Source: Paraburkholderia ferrariae NBRC 106233
GTDB lineage: Bacteria; Pseudomonadota; Gammaproteobacteria; Burkholderiales; Burkholderiaceae
Assembly (NCBI RefSeq): GCF_000685035.1
Contig: NZ_BAYB01000040.1
Span: 1 to 64,000, forward strand
Direction: 5' to 3'
DNA length: 64,000 bases
The position numbers were made by a program, and so were the translations under genes. Numbering within the stretch: the first letter of the stretch is position 1; each line of letters begins with the position of its first letter. The notes below the pieces were generated by a model that worked only from the letters and a program-made list of their open reading frames with translations, ran no database searches and was not told the DNA's origin. Positions 27,195-35,257 of the stretch are shown piece by piece.

Positions 27195-28076
27195 ATGCTA
27201 AAAGTTACAAAGGCGGTATTTCCGGTAGCGGGCCTCGGCACGCGCTTCCTTCCCGCCACCAAGGCGAGCCCGAAGGAGATGCTGCCGATCGTGGACAAGC
27301 CGCTGATCCAGTACGCCGTCGAGGAAGCGGTGGCGGCCGGGATCACCGAGATGATCTTCGTGACCGGGCGCAGCAAGCGCGCGATCGAGGATCATTTCGA
27401 CAAATCCTACGAGATCGAGGCGGAGCTCGAGGCGCGCGGCAAGGCGAAGCTGCTGGAACTGGTCCGCAACATCAAGCCGAGCCATGTCGACTGCTTCTAC
27501 GTGCGCCAGCCGGAGGCGCTGGGTCTCGGCCACGCCGTGCTGTGCGCGGAAAAGCTCGTGGGCGACAACCCGTTCGCCGTGATCCTCGCGGACGACCTGC
27601 TCTACGGCACGCCGCCCGTCATGCAGCAGATGGTGGAGGTGTTCGACCACTACCATAGCTCGGTGCTCGGCGTGGAAGAGATTCCGCCCTCGGAAACGCG
27701 CTCGTACGGCATCGTGGACGGCAAGGAGTGGGAAGACTCGATCGTCAAGCTTTCCGGCATCGTCGAAAAGCCGGCGCCCGAAGTCGCGCCGTCGAACCTC
27801 GGCGTGGTGGGCCGCTACGTGCTCAAGCCGCGGATCTTCGACCACCTGCGCTCCATCAAGCCGGGCGCGGGCGGCGAGCTGCAGCTCACCGACGCGATCC
27901 AGTCGCTGCTCGCCGACGAACAGGTGCTGGCGTACAAGTACCACGGCACGCGCTTCGACTGCGGCAGCAAGCTGGGCTATCTGAAGGCGACCGTGGAATT
28001 CGCGCTGCGCCACCCCGAGGTGGCCGCCGAATTCGCCGACTATCTGCGCACGCGCAAGCCGACGATGGAGGGCTAA
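27195..28076 (+). CDS. galU: UTP-glucose-1-phosphate uridylyltransferase
   Basis: GalU makes UDP-glucose from UTP and glucose-1-phosphate for LPS, capsule and osmoprotectant synthesis. The 293-aa protein shows the nucleotide-binding signature GLGTRFLPATKASPKEML at residues 13-30, KPLIQYAVEEA, the DDLL metal region near 131 and the SKLGYLKATVEFAL C-terminal block. Length is standard. A strong terminator follows 33 bp after the stop. Confidence 0.95.
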   Translation: MLKVTKAVFPVAGLGTRFLPATKASPKEMLPIVDKPLIQYAVEEAVAAGITEMIFVTGRSKRAIEDHFDKSYEIEAELEARGKAKLLELVRNIKPSHVDCFYVRQPEALGLGHAVLCAEKLVGDNPFAVILADDLLYGTPPVMQQMVEVFDHYHSSVLGVEEIPPSETRSYGIVDGKEWEDSIVKLSGIVEKPAPEVAPSNLGVVGRYVLKPRIFDHLRSIKPGAGGELQLTDAIQSLLADEQVLAYKYHGTRFDCGSKLGYLKATVEFALRHPEVAAEFADYLRTRKPTMEG

Positions 28077-28109
28077 AGCGCCCGCCCGGCTGCGCCCGCC
28101 GCCGAAAGC

Positions 28110-28147
28110 AAAATGGCCCGCAATTGCCTATTGCGGGCCATTTTTTT
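28110..28147. terminator. Intrinsic terminator after galU
   Basis: A 15-bp perfect stem (AAAATGGCCCGCAAT at 28110-28124 with 28130-28144) closes a 5-nt loop and runs into seven Ts. The A run on the other side makes it usable by the convergent TusA-like gene as well. Confidence 0.9.
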
Positions 28148-28206
28148 GCATTGCCGTCTTTCGCAAAGGCGCCAGGCGGCAAAGCACTCGACTTCTGCAC
28201 TGAACT

Positions 28207-28440
28207 TCAGCGCCGGCGCATCAAAAACACGAACGTCTTGTCCTGCTGCGTAATCTCGACGATCTCGTTGCCGGTCTGCTTCGCGAACGCGGCGAAATCG
28301 CGCTGCGAGCCGGGGTCGGTGGCGAGGACCTTGAGAATCTGGCCGCTTTCCATATCGGCGAGCGCCTTCTTGGCGCGCAGGATCGGCAGCGGGCAGTTCA
28401 GCCCGCGCGCATCCACTTCCTTGTGAACCTGAATCTGCAT
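28207..28440 (-). CDS. TusA-family sulfurtransferase
   Basis: A 77-aa SirA/TusA/YeeD-type protein: GLNCPLPILRAKKAL with the sulfur-carrying Cys16, then the VLATDPGSQRDFAAFAKQTGNE block. Such proteins accept sulfur as a persulfide on the cysteine and hand it on, for example in tRNA 2-thiouridine or molybdenum cofactor synthesis. Start MQIQVHKEVD gives the usual length; a longer in-frame start adds 16 residues without similarity. Whether it is the true TusA or a paralogue is not resolved, hence no symbol. Confidence 0.88.
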   Translation of the reverse strand: MQIQVHKEVDARGLNCPLPILRAKKALADMESGQILKVLATDPGSQRDFAAFAKQTGNEIVEITQQDKTFVFLMRRR

Positions 28441-28559
28441 CGGGGTTGGATCCTTCGGGGGAGGCGCCATACGCGGCGCTAGCGACAAGCGCTAATTCTA
28501 CCGCAGGCGCGCGCACCGCTCAGGGCGCCGCCCGCGAGCCCCCGCGCCCGCACCCGCGC

Positions 28560-29645
28560 TCAAAGCGTGACGGCCTGCCCCGTCTGCAAAGACTGGCGCA
28601 GCGCCTGGCCGATGCGCGTCGCCTCCAGCGCATCCTCCAGCGTCGCCCCCTGCGCGGCGGCCGCCGCACTGTCGCCCTGGCCAGCCTGCCCGCCCATGCG
28701 CGCCTGCACTGCCGCCACGAAGGCCTGGGCCTCCACGAGGAACGCCTCTTCGAAGCGGTCGAAGAAGGTGGGCGTGCATTCGCTACGCACGCCGTGCGCG
28801 TCGTAGATCTCGACGCGGTTCGTGCGCGGAATATGCCCGATCGCGAGCGCGCCGGCCGTGCCGATCACCTCGCTCGACGTATCGTTGCCGTGCGCCATCG
28901 TGCGCGACGCATAGAACATGGCCAGGCCGCCGCCTTCGAACTCGCAGATCGCCACGCCGTTGTCCACGTCGCCCGCCGCGCGCAGGCCGTCGTGCAGCGC
29001 CACGGTGCCGCTCGCGTAGACGCGCGTGGCGCGCGGCTTGCCGAGAAGCCAGCGCGCCACGTCGATGTCGTGCACCGTGCAGTCGAGGAAGATGCCGCCC
29101 GAGGTGGGCGCGAAGCGCACGAAGAAACCTTCGGGATCGTTGAGGTCGCAAGTCTGCGAGCGCACGAGGAATGGCCGGCCGATCGCGCCCCCGCGCACCT
29201 TCGCGTGGGCATCCTGATAGCTCGGATCGAAGCGCCGCATGAAGCCGATCGTGACTTGCTGGCCGTCGTAGCGCCGCGCTTCGGCCACCACGCGCTCGCA
29301 TTCGGCCACGTCGAGCGAGAGCGGCTTCTCGCAGAACACGTGCTTGCCCGCGCGCAGCGCTTCGACGATCTGTTGCGCATGCAGCGCCGAGGGCGTGACG
29401 AGCCACACGGCATCGAGCGCGTCGTCGGCCAGCATCGCGGCGTAGTCCGCGTAGCGCCGTGCCTCGGGCAAGGCCTCGCGCGCCCAGGCGAGATCGTCTT
29501 CGAGCGGGCTGCACGCCGCCGCGAGCGTGGCGCCCGGCACGCGAAAAGCCAGGTTCTGCGCATGGCGCCGCCCCAGCCGCCCCAGTCCCGCCACGCCCAC
29601 GCGCAACGGCCGGGCACGCTGCCCGGGGTGTTCTGCTGCCTGCAT
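28560..29645 (-). CDS. Gfo/Idh/MocA-family oxidoreductase, second dehydrogenase of the inositol locus
   Basis: A 361-aa NAD(P)-dependent sugar or polyol dehydrogenase. The Rossmann motif GVAGLGRLGRRHAQN is near residues 17-31, EKPLSLD marks the catalytic lysine, and FLDCTVHDIDVARW carries the active-site Asp/His pair of the C-terminal domain. It is similar in type to the adjacent iolG product but clearly diverged. Start MQAAEHPG at 29645 is backed by GGAGGAG. In other iol clusters a second member oxidises scyllo- or D-chiro-inositol; that is a reasonable guess here. It lies 123 bp downstream of iolG in the minus arm. Confidence 0.85.
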   Translation of the reverse strand: MQAAEHPGQRARPLRVGVAGLGRLGRRHAQNLAFRVPGATLAAACSPLEDDLAWAREALPEARRYADYAAMLADDALDAVWLVTPSALHAQQIVEALRAGKHVFCEKPLSLDVAECERVVAEARRYDGQQVTIGFMRRFDPSYQDAHAKVRGGAIGRPFLVRSQTCDLNDPEGFFVRFAPTSGGIFLDCTVHDIDVARWLLGKPRATRVYASGTVALHDGLRAAGDVDNGVAICEFEGGGLAMFYASRTMAHGNDTSSEVIGTAGALAIGHIPRTNRVEIYDAHGVRSECTPTFFDRFEEAFLVEAQAFVAAVQARMGGQAGQGDSAAAAAQGATLEDALEATRIGQALRQSLQTGQAVTL

Positions 29646-29768
29646 CCTGCTTCTCCTCCAGTACCTTGCTTGACGCGTGGATTGACGCATAGCCGGACCG
29701 CACGGGCGGTCCGCTGCCGGGTGGCGCGAGCGAGCCCGCCGCCGCCTGGGATGTGTGCCGCCGTGGCG

Positions 29769-30782
29769 TTAGCCGCCCACCTTCACCACCCGCCCTTCGC
29801 GCCACGACAGCGCCGCGGCTTCGGCCAGTTCGAGCGCCTTCAGGCCGTCCGCGACCGTCGTGCGCACCGGCCTGCCATTCGTCACCGCGTCGTGAAAATG
29901 CGCCATTTCGCTCGCATAGGCCGCGCGGTAGCGTTCGAGGAAAAACGCCTCGGGCACGTCCTGCGACACCGCCTGCCTCGACCAAGCCACCACCTCCGTG
30001 GGCTTCATGTTGCCCGCCTGCAGCATGCCCTCGCTGCCGAGAATCTCGAAGCGCTGGTCGTAGCCGTAGGCCGCGCGCCGCGCCGTGTTGATCTGGCACA
30101 GGCGCCCGCGCTTCGTGCGGATCGTCACCGCGGTGGAATCGATATCGCCCGCTTCGGCAATCGCCGGATCGGAGAGGCAACTGCCCGTGGCGTGCACCGT
30201 GTCGGCTTCGTCGGCGAGAATCCAGCGGAAGATGTCGAAGTCGTGGATCAGCATGTCCTTGAAGATGCCGCCCGAGTGCTTGATGTACTCGACGGGCGGC
30301 GCGCCCGGATCGCGGCTCGTCACCACCAGCATTTCCGGCGTGCCGATCTCGCCCGCGTCCAGCCGCGCCTTGAGCGCGGCAAAGGTAGGATCGTAGCGGC
30401 GCTGGAAGCCGATCATCGCCACCACGCCCGCGCGCGCCACCGCGTCGGCGCACAAGCGCGCCCGTTCCACGGTGAGATCCACGGGCTTTTCGCAGAAGAT
30501 ATGCTTGCCCGCCGCCGCCGATTTCAGAATCAGTTCGGAGTGCGTATCGGTACTCGAGCAGATCACCGTCGCGCCGATCGACGCGTCGCCGAACGCGCCG
30601 TCCACGTCGGCCACCTGCGCGCCGTGCTGCGCGGCCAGCGCCGCGGCGGCCTCGCGATTCACGTCGATCACGTACTTCAGGCGCACGCCGGGCTGCCGCG
30701 CGAGATTCGCCGCGTGTATGCGCCCGATGCGGCCCGCGCCGAATACGGCTACGTCCAGCGTCTTGCCTGCTTGTTCAGTCAT
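29769..30782 (-). CDS. iolG: Inositol 2-dehydrogenase
   Basis: IolG oxidises myo-inositol to 2-keto-myo-inositol with NAD+, the first catabolic step. The 337-aa product has the Gfo/Idh/MocA layout: VAVFGAGRIGRIHAANLA at residues 12-29, EKPVDLT with the catalytic Lys near 97, and the GGIFKDMLIHDFDIFRWIL block with the conserved Asp/His. Its start overlaps the regulator's stop by 8 bp, so it is co-expressed with the RpiR gene. The assignment rests on family and on lying in a locus with iolBCDE. Confidence 0.9.
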   Translation of the reverse strand: MTEQAGKTLDVAVFGAGRIGRIHAANLARQPGVRLKYVIDVNREAAAALAAQHGAQVADVDGAFGDASIGATVICSSTDTHSELILKSAAAGKHIFCEKPVDLTVERARLCADAVARAGVVAMIGFQRRYDPTFAALKARLDAGEIGTPEMLVVTSRDPGAPPVEYIKHSGGIFKDMLIHDFDIFRWILADEADTVHATGSCLSDPAIAEAGDIDSTAVTIRTKRGRLCQINTARRAAYGYDQRFEILGSEGMLQAGNMKPTEVVAWSRQAVSQDVPEAFFLERYRAAYASEMAHFHDAVTNGRPVRTTVADGLKALELAEAAALSWREGRVVKVGG

Positions 30783-31665
30783 CGTATCCTCCAGTATCGG
30801 TCGATTCTTCGACGTTCAGTTCGAGCCGGTACGCAAGCGCGATGAAGAGCGCCTGGCACAGGCAGAAAGTGCTCGTGAGCGAGCGGAACGCAAACGCGCT
30901 CCCCTCTTTCACGTAAAGCAGTGCGTTCGCGTGGCGCGCGAGCGGCGAAAGCTGGCTGTCGGTGATGACGAGGGTTTTCGCGTGGTGCTGCTGCGCGACG
31001 CGCAGGCAGTACTGCGTCTCCTTGCCATACGGTGCGAAGCTGATGGCGATCACCACGTCGCCCTTCTTCACGCTGCGGATCTGCTCGTGATACATGCCGC
31101 CGAGGCCGGAGACGAGATGCACGCGCTTTCTCGTGTGCTGCAGCGCATAGACGATGTAGCTCGCCACCGGAAACGAACGCCGCACGCCGATCACGTAGAT
31201 GTTGTCGGCGGCTTCGAGCATCTGCACGGCTTCGTCGAACTGCGCGTCGTCGAGGCCCGCCTCGAGTTCGTCGAGACCGCTGCGGCATGCGCCGATGAAT
31301 TCGCGCGCCACCGCGCCGCCCAGATCCGGGCTCGCCTTGCCTTCCTTCTCGTCGATCAGCTGGCGGATGCGCTGCTGATAGCTCGTTGCCGACGCGCCCT
31401 GCCCCGCATAGGCCTGGCGGAACACGGCCTGCAGGTCCGAAAAGCCGGAGAAGCCAAAGCGCTGCGCGAAGCGCACCACGGCCGAGGGATGCACGCCGCA
31501 GCTCGCCGCGATGTCGCTCGTGCGGTCCATCATCACGCTCGCGCGGTTCTGCTCGATGTAGGTGGCGACGCTCTTCAATTGCCGCGGCAGCGCCTCGTAA
31601 TCGTGCGCGATGCGCTGCATCAATTCCTCGACGCCCGGTGCGGCATCGGTTGTCTCTTCCGTCAT
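30775..31665 (-). CDS. RpiR/MurR-family transcriptional regulator of the inositol locus (IolR-like)
   Basis: The 296-aa protein has an N-terminal HTH_6 domain (about residues 15-90, with TSDIAASCGVHPSAVVRFAQRFGFSGF) and a C-terminal SIS sugar-phosphate-binding domain (about 135-270, ADNIYVIGVRRSFPVA and KGDVVIAISFAPYGKET). It is the first gene of the minus arm and faces the transporter and iol operon. A perfect palindrome of the type known for RpiR-family IolR lies in the intergenic region, overlapping its own promoter, so it is probably an autoregulated repressor released by a phosphorylated inositol intermediate. MTEETTDA was taken as the start; an ATG 12 codons upstream is possible. Confidence 0.9.
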   Translation of the reverse strand: MTEETTDAAPGVEELMQRIAHDYEALPRQLKSVATYIEQNRASVMMDRTSDIAASCGVHPSAVVRFAQRFGFSGFSDLQAVFRQAYAGQGASATSYQQRIRQLIDEKEGKASPDLGGAVAREFIGACRSGLDELEAGLDDAQFDEAVQMLEAADNIYVIGVRRSFPVASYIVYALQHTRKRVHLVSGLGGMYHEQIRSVKKGDVVIAISFAPYGKETQYCLRVAQQHHAKTLVITDSQLSPLARHANALLYVKEGSAFAFRSLTSTFCLCQALFIALAYRLELNVEESTDTGGYDD

Positions 31666-31744
31666 GGTCGGTTTTCCTCGCTCCTTGCCGCAATGCCGCA
31701 AAACCCTTGCCGGGCGCGGCTTTCACGGCATGTCGACGCTGCCG

Positions 31745-31750
31745 ATTATA
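31745..31750 (-). promoter_or_regulatory. -10 box of the RpiR-iolG-dehydrogenase arm
   Basis: ATTATA on the plus strand is TATAAT on the minus strand, 80 bp upstream of the regulator start. The -35 position (31768-31773, TTCCAT on the minus strand) falls inside the operator palindrome, as expected for steric repression. Confidence 0.55.
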
Positions 31751-31765
31751 GGAAGCTCCGCACGC

Positions 31766-31787
31766 AAATGGAACAGATTTTCCATTT
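31766..31787. promoter_or_regulatory. Candidate IolR operator, perfect 8-bp inverted repeat
   Basis: AAATGGAA (31766-31773), a 6-bp spacer CAGATT, then TTCCATTT (31780-31787). The core GGAA-N6-TTCC equals the motif described for the RpiR-type IolR of Sinorhizobium meliloti. It lies between the divergent arms and overlaps the -35 of the regulator. A second symmetric element nearby (TGCAA at 31793-31797, GAAATTTC at 31799-31806, TTGCA at 31809-31813) may be part of the promoter or a second site for the transporter arm. Confidence 0.7.
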
Positions 31788-31917
31788 TTATTTGCAATGA
31801 AATTTCTGTTGCATCCTGTTCGCCGATCGCCTAATCTTGTCGATGAGCGGGACGGCATGGACTCGCGAAGCCGTCCGGTTCATCCCTAAAAACGAAAGAC
31901 CGAGAAAGGTGGAGACA

Positions 31918-32970
31918 ATGACTCAACGCAAGGGCAAGGCAAGGTTTGCGCGGCTCGCCGCGGCGCTCGCACTCGCAACAGGCCTCGCCGCCGCAGGCAC
32001 GCCGGCGGCCCAGGCGGCCGACGCGCACTTCGTGCTGATCAGCCACGCGCCGGATTCGGATTCGTGGTGGAACACGATCAAGAACGCGATCAAACAGGCC
32101 GACGAAGACTTCAACGTCGAAACCGACTACCGCAATCCCCCCAACGGCGACATCGCCGACATGGCACGCCTGATCGAGCAGGCCGCCGCACGCAATTACG
32201 ACGGCGTGATCACGACCATCGCCGATTACGACGTGCTCAAGAGCTCCATCAAGAAAGTCACCGACAAGCACATTCCGCTCGTGACGATCAACTCCGGCAC
32301 CGAAGAGCAGAGCCAGCAACTGGGCGCGATCATGCACGTGGGCCAGCCCGAGTACGTGGCGGGCCACGCCGCCGGCGAAAAGGCCAAGGCCGCGGGCGTG
32401 AAGTCGTTCCTGTGCGTGAACCACATCGCCACCAACACGGTGTCGTTCGAGCGCTGCCGCGGCTTTGCCGACGCCATCGGCGTGGACTACAAGACCTCGA
32501 CGATCGACTCGGGCCAGGACCCGACGGAAATCCAGTCGAAGGTGAGCGCCTACCTGCGCAACCACCCGAACACGGGCGCGATCCTCACGCTCGGTCCGGT
32601 GCCGGCGGCCGCATCGCTCAAGGCCGTTCAGCAGATGGGCCTCGCGGGCAAGATCTACTTCTGCACGTTCGACTTCTCCGACGACATCGCCAAGGCGATC
32701 CAGGCCGGCACGATCCAGTTCGCCATCGACCAGCAGCCGTATCTGCAGGGCTATATCCCGGTGGCGGTGCTCGCGATCGTGAAAAAGGATCACACCACGG
32801 ACCCCGTGAAGATCCGCCAGATCCTGCAGGCCAATCCGAAGTTCCAGCAGCGCCTCGAAACCTATGGCCTGCAGCCGTCGTACGGTCCGCGTGACATCCG
32901 CTCGGGCCCGGGCTTCATCACGAAGGAGAACGTCGACAAGGTCATCAAGTACGCAGGCCAGTACCGTTGA
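31918..32970 (+). CDS. Periplasmic sugar/inositol-binding protein of an ABC importer
   Basis: A 350-aa type I periplasmic binding protein (Peripla_BP_4). The signal peptide (residues 1 to about 36, ending PAAQA|AD) is followed by LISHAPDSDSWWNTIKNAIKQA, a start typical of the ribose/inositol-binding group. It captures the substrate in the periplasm and delivers it to the permease encoded next. Position ahead of the iol genes points to myo-inositol, as for Caulobacter IbpA. Start MTQRKG follows AGGTGGAGAC. A gap of 253 bp separates it from the permease gene, with no clear hairpin. Confidence 0.9.
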   Translation: MTQRKGKARFARLAAALALATGLAAAGTPAAQAADAHFVLISHAPDSDSWWNTIKNAIKQADEDFNVETDYRNPPNGDIADMARLIEQAAARNYDGVITTIADYDVLKSSIKKVTDKHIPLVTINSGTEEQSQQLGAIMHVGQPEYVAGHAAGEKAKAAGVKSFLCVNHIATNTVSFERCRGFADAIGVDYKTSTIDSGQDPTEIQSKVSAYLRNHPNTGAILTLGPVPAAASLKAVQQMGLAGKIYFCTFDFSDDIAKAIQAGTIQFAIDQQPYLQGYIPVAVLAIVKKDHTTDPVKIRQILQANPKFQQRLETYGLQPSYGPRDIRSGPGFITKENVDKVIKYAGQYR

Positions 32971-33223
32971 TCGGGTAGCGCCCGCTTCACCCGCATCGAT
33001 GTAAAGCAGTCCTGTTTTTCGTCAGCCACGCGCGGCGACGGTTCGCCCCTCGCGATATCCGCTTCGCCCTTCGCTCACCGCGCCGCGCGCTCTTTCACCG
33101 GTACGCCGCCACTGCGCCCCTGCCCCGTTGCACCTTGCAGCCGGGCGGCGCACCGGGTATCAGACATTGCATGGGATTCAGGCCGGCGCCAGCGCACCGG
33201 CCCCGATCCACAAAGGAGACATC

Positions 33224-34396
33224 ATGGGTGTAGCCGGCAAACACTTCCCCTCGCATCCCCAGGACGGCAGCGCGCAGGACGGCGCGACGCCGCCGCCGGC
33301 GGGGACCGGCGCCGCGGACGAACGCGTGCGCCGCGAATCCTGGTTCGGCCACCTGCTCGGCCGGCCCGAATTCGCCGCGATTTCCGGCACCGTGCTCATC
33401 TTCGCCGTGTTCGCCATCGGCGCGGGCGGCTCGGGCATGTTCGACCTCGACGGCGTGATGAACTGGTCGCAGGTCGCCGCCTACCTCGGCATCCTCTCGG
33501 TCGGCGCGTGCCTGCTCATGATCGCGGGCGAGTTCGACCTTTCCATCGGCTCGATGATCGGCTTCGCCGGGATGATGGTCGCCATTCCGACCATGTACTT
33601 CCACTGGCCGATCGCGCTCTCGATCCTGTTCGCCTTCGTGGGCTGCATCGCGCTCGGCGCGCTCAACGGCTACCTCGTAATGCGCACGCGCCTGCCCTCG
33701 TTCATCGTCACGCTCGCGTTCATGTTCATCCTGCGCGGCCTCACGCTCGCGCTCTCGATCATGTTCGCCGACCGCACCATCGTCTCCGGCGTGGGCGACG
33801 TGGCCAAGGAAGACTACCTGACCAACCTGCTCTTTCACGGCACCGCGTTCAAGGGCCTCTTCGTGACGCTCGCGCACATGGGCATCGTCAAGATGCTCGA
33901 CAACGGCCAGCCGCTCGTGCCGGGCGTGCCCAAGGTGATCCTGTGGTGGTTCGTGCTCACCGCCATCGGCGCGTTCGTGCTCGCCAAGACCCGCTACGGC
34001 AACTGGATCCTCGCCGTGGGCGGCGACGCCAACGCCGCCAAGAACGTGGGCGTGCCCGTGAAGCGCATCAAGATCTCGCTCTTCATGCTCACCGCGTTCT
34101 GCTCGTGCCTCTTTGCCGTGCTCCAGGTGTGCGACATCGGCTCGGCCGCCGCCGACCGCGGGCTGCAAAAGGAATTCGAAGCCATCATCGCCGCGGTGAT
34201 CGGCGGCACGCTCCTCACGGGCGGCTACGGCTCGGTGATTGGCGCCGCATTCGGCGCGCTGATCTTCGGCGTCGTGCAGATCGGCATCACCTACACGAAC
34301 ATCGATTCGGACTGGTTCCGCGTGTTCCTCGGCATGATGCTGCTCATGGCCGTGCTGTTCAATCACTATGTGCGCCGCCGCGTCGCGCAGTCGTAA
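33224..34396 (+). CDS. ABC importer permease (CUT2/RbsC-like), inositol transport
   Basis: A 390-aa inner-membrane permease of the BPD_transp_2 family with about ten spans. The cytoplasmic N terminus (residues 1-45) is hydrophilic. SVGACLLMIAGEFDLSIGSMIGFAG and the late GGTLLTGGYGSVIGAAFGALIFG carry the family motifs. A long loop near 190-245 (GVGDVAKEDYLTNLLFHG...) is larger than in RbsC. Start MGVAGKHF has AAAGGAGAC upstream. The ATPase gene begins 13 bp after its stop. Confidence 0.9.
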   Translation: MGVAGKHFPSHPQDGSAQDGATPPPAGTGAADERVRRESWFGHLLGRPEFAAISGTVLIFAVFAIGAGGSGMFDLDGVMNWSQVAAYLGILSVGACLLMIAGEFDLSIGSMIGFAGMMVAIPTMYFHWPIALSILFAFVGCIALGALNGYLVMRTRLPSFIVTLAFMFILRGLTLALSIMFADRTIVSGVGDVAKEDYLTNLLFHGTAFKGLFVTLAHMGIVKMLDNGQPLVPGVPKVILWWFVLTAIGAFVLAKTRYGNWILAVGGDANAAKNVGVPVKRIKISLFMLTAFCSCLFAVLQVCDIGSAAADRGLQKEFEAIIAAVIGGTLLTGGYGSVIGAAFGALIFGVVQIGITYTNIDSDWFRVFLGMMLLMAVLFNHYVRRRVAQS

Positions 34397-34409
34397 TCCG
34401 GAGGCTCCC

Positions 34410-35219
34410 ATGTCCGATACCACCACCGCCGCATCCCCCGACACCATCCTCGCGCTCGAAGACGTGAGCAAGTATTTCGGCAAGGTCATCGCACTGAACG
34501 GCGTGACGCTGCGCCTGAAGCGCGGCGAAGTGCACTGCCTGCTGGGCGACAACGGCGCGGGCAAATCGACGCTCATCAAGACGCTCGCGGGCGTGCACCA
34601 GCCCACTTCGGGCCAGTACTTCGTCGACGGCAAGCCCGTGCGGTTCGAGTCGCCCAAGGACGCGCTCGACCTCGGCATCGCCACCGTCTATCAGGATCTC
34701 GCGCTCGTGCCGCTGCTGTCCGTCGCGCGCAACTTCTTCATGGGCCGCGAGCCGCAGAAGAAACTCTTCGGATTCCTCAACGTGATGGACCTCGATTCGA
34801 GCGCGAAGATCGCGAAGGACCGTCTTTCCGAAATGGGCATACATGTGCGCGACCCGCACCAGGCCATCGGCACGATGTCGGGCGGCGAGCGCCAGTGTCT
34901 CGCCATCGCCCGCGCGATCCACTTCGGCGCACGCGTGCTGATCCTCGACGAACCCACGGCCGCGCTCGGCGTGAAGCAGAGCTTCAACGTGCTCAAGCTG
35001 ATCCACGCCGCGCGTGCGAAAGGCATCTCGGTGATCTTCATCACCCACAACGTCCACCACGCCTACCCCATCGGCGACTCGTTCACGCTGCTCAATCGCG
35101 GCCGCTCGCTCGGCACCTATACGAAAGAGACCATCAGCAAGAACGAAGTGCTCGACATGATGGCGGGCGGCGCGGAGATGCAGAAGATGATCGCGGAACT
35201 CGACGGCGCGACCATCTGA
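34410..35219 (+). CDS. ABC importer ATPase, half-size CUT2 type (FrcA-like)
   Basis: The 269-aa protein holds a single nucleotide-binding domain: Walker A GDNGAGKST, Q-loop YQDLALV, signature MSGGERQ and Walker B ILDEPTAALG. Most CUT2 importers (RbsA, MglA, and AraG) have a fused double ATPase of about 500 aa; the single-domain form is known from FrcA and must work as a homodimer. The sequence has the CUT2-like IFITHNVHHAYPIGD after Walker B. It powers inositol uptake with the preceding two genes. Confidence 0.9.
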   Translation: MSDTTTAASPDTILALEDVSKYFGKVIALNGVTLRLKRGEVHCLLGDNGAGKSTLIKTLAGVHQPTSGQYFVDGKPVRFESPKDALDLGIATVYQDLALVPLLSVARNFFMGREPQKKLFGFLNVMDLDSSAKIAKDRLSEMGIHVRDPHQAIGTMSGGERQCLAIARAIHFGARVLILDEPTAALGVKQSFNVLKLIHAARAKGISVIFITHNVHHAYPIGDSFTLLNRGRSLGTYTKETISKNEVLDMMAGGAEMQKMIAELDGATI

Positions 35220-35257
35220 GCGCGCGGCACGACGGCACGAATTCAACAGGAATGCAT

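Noticed and set aside
32971..33223. Regulatory RNA or second promoter between the binding-protein and permease genes
   Set aside because: No clear hairpin, T tract or -10/-35 pair; the gap may only lower downstream expression relative to the binding protein.
33095..34684. 529-codon minus-strand frame over the permease gene
   Set aside because: Acidic/His-rich shadow of the permease and part of the ATPase gene; no motif.
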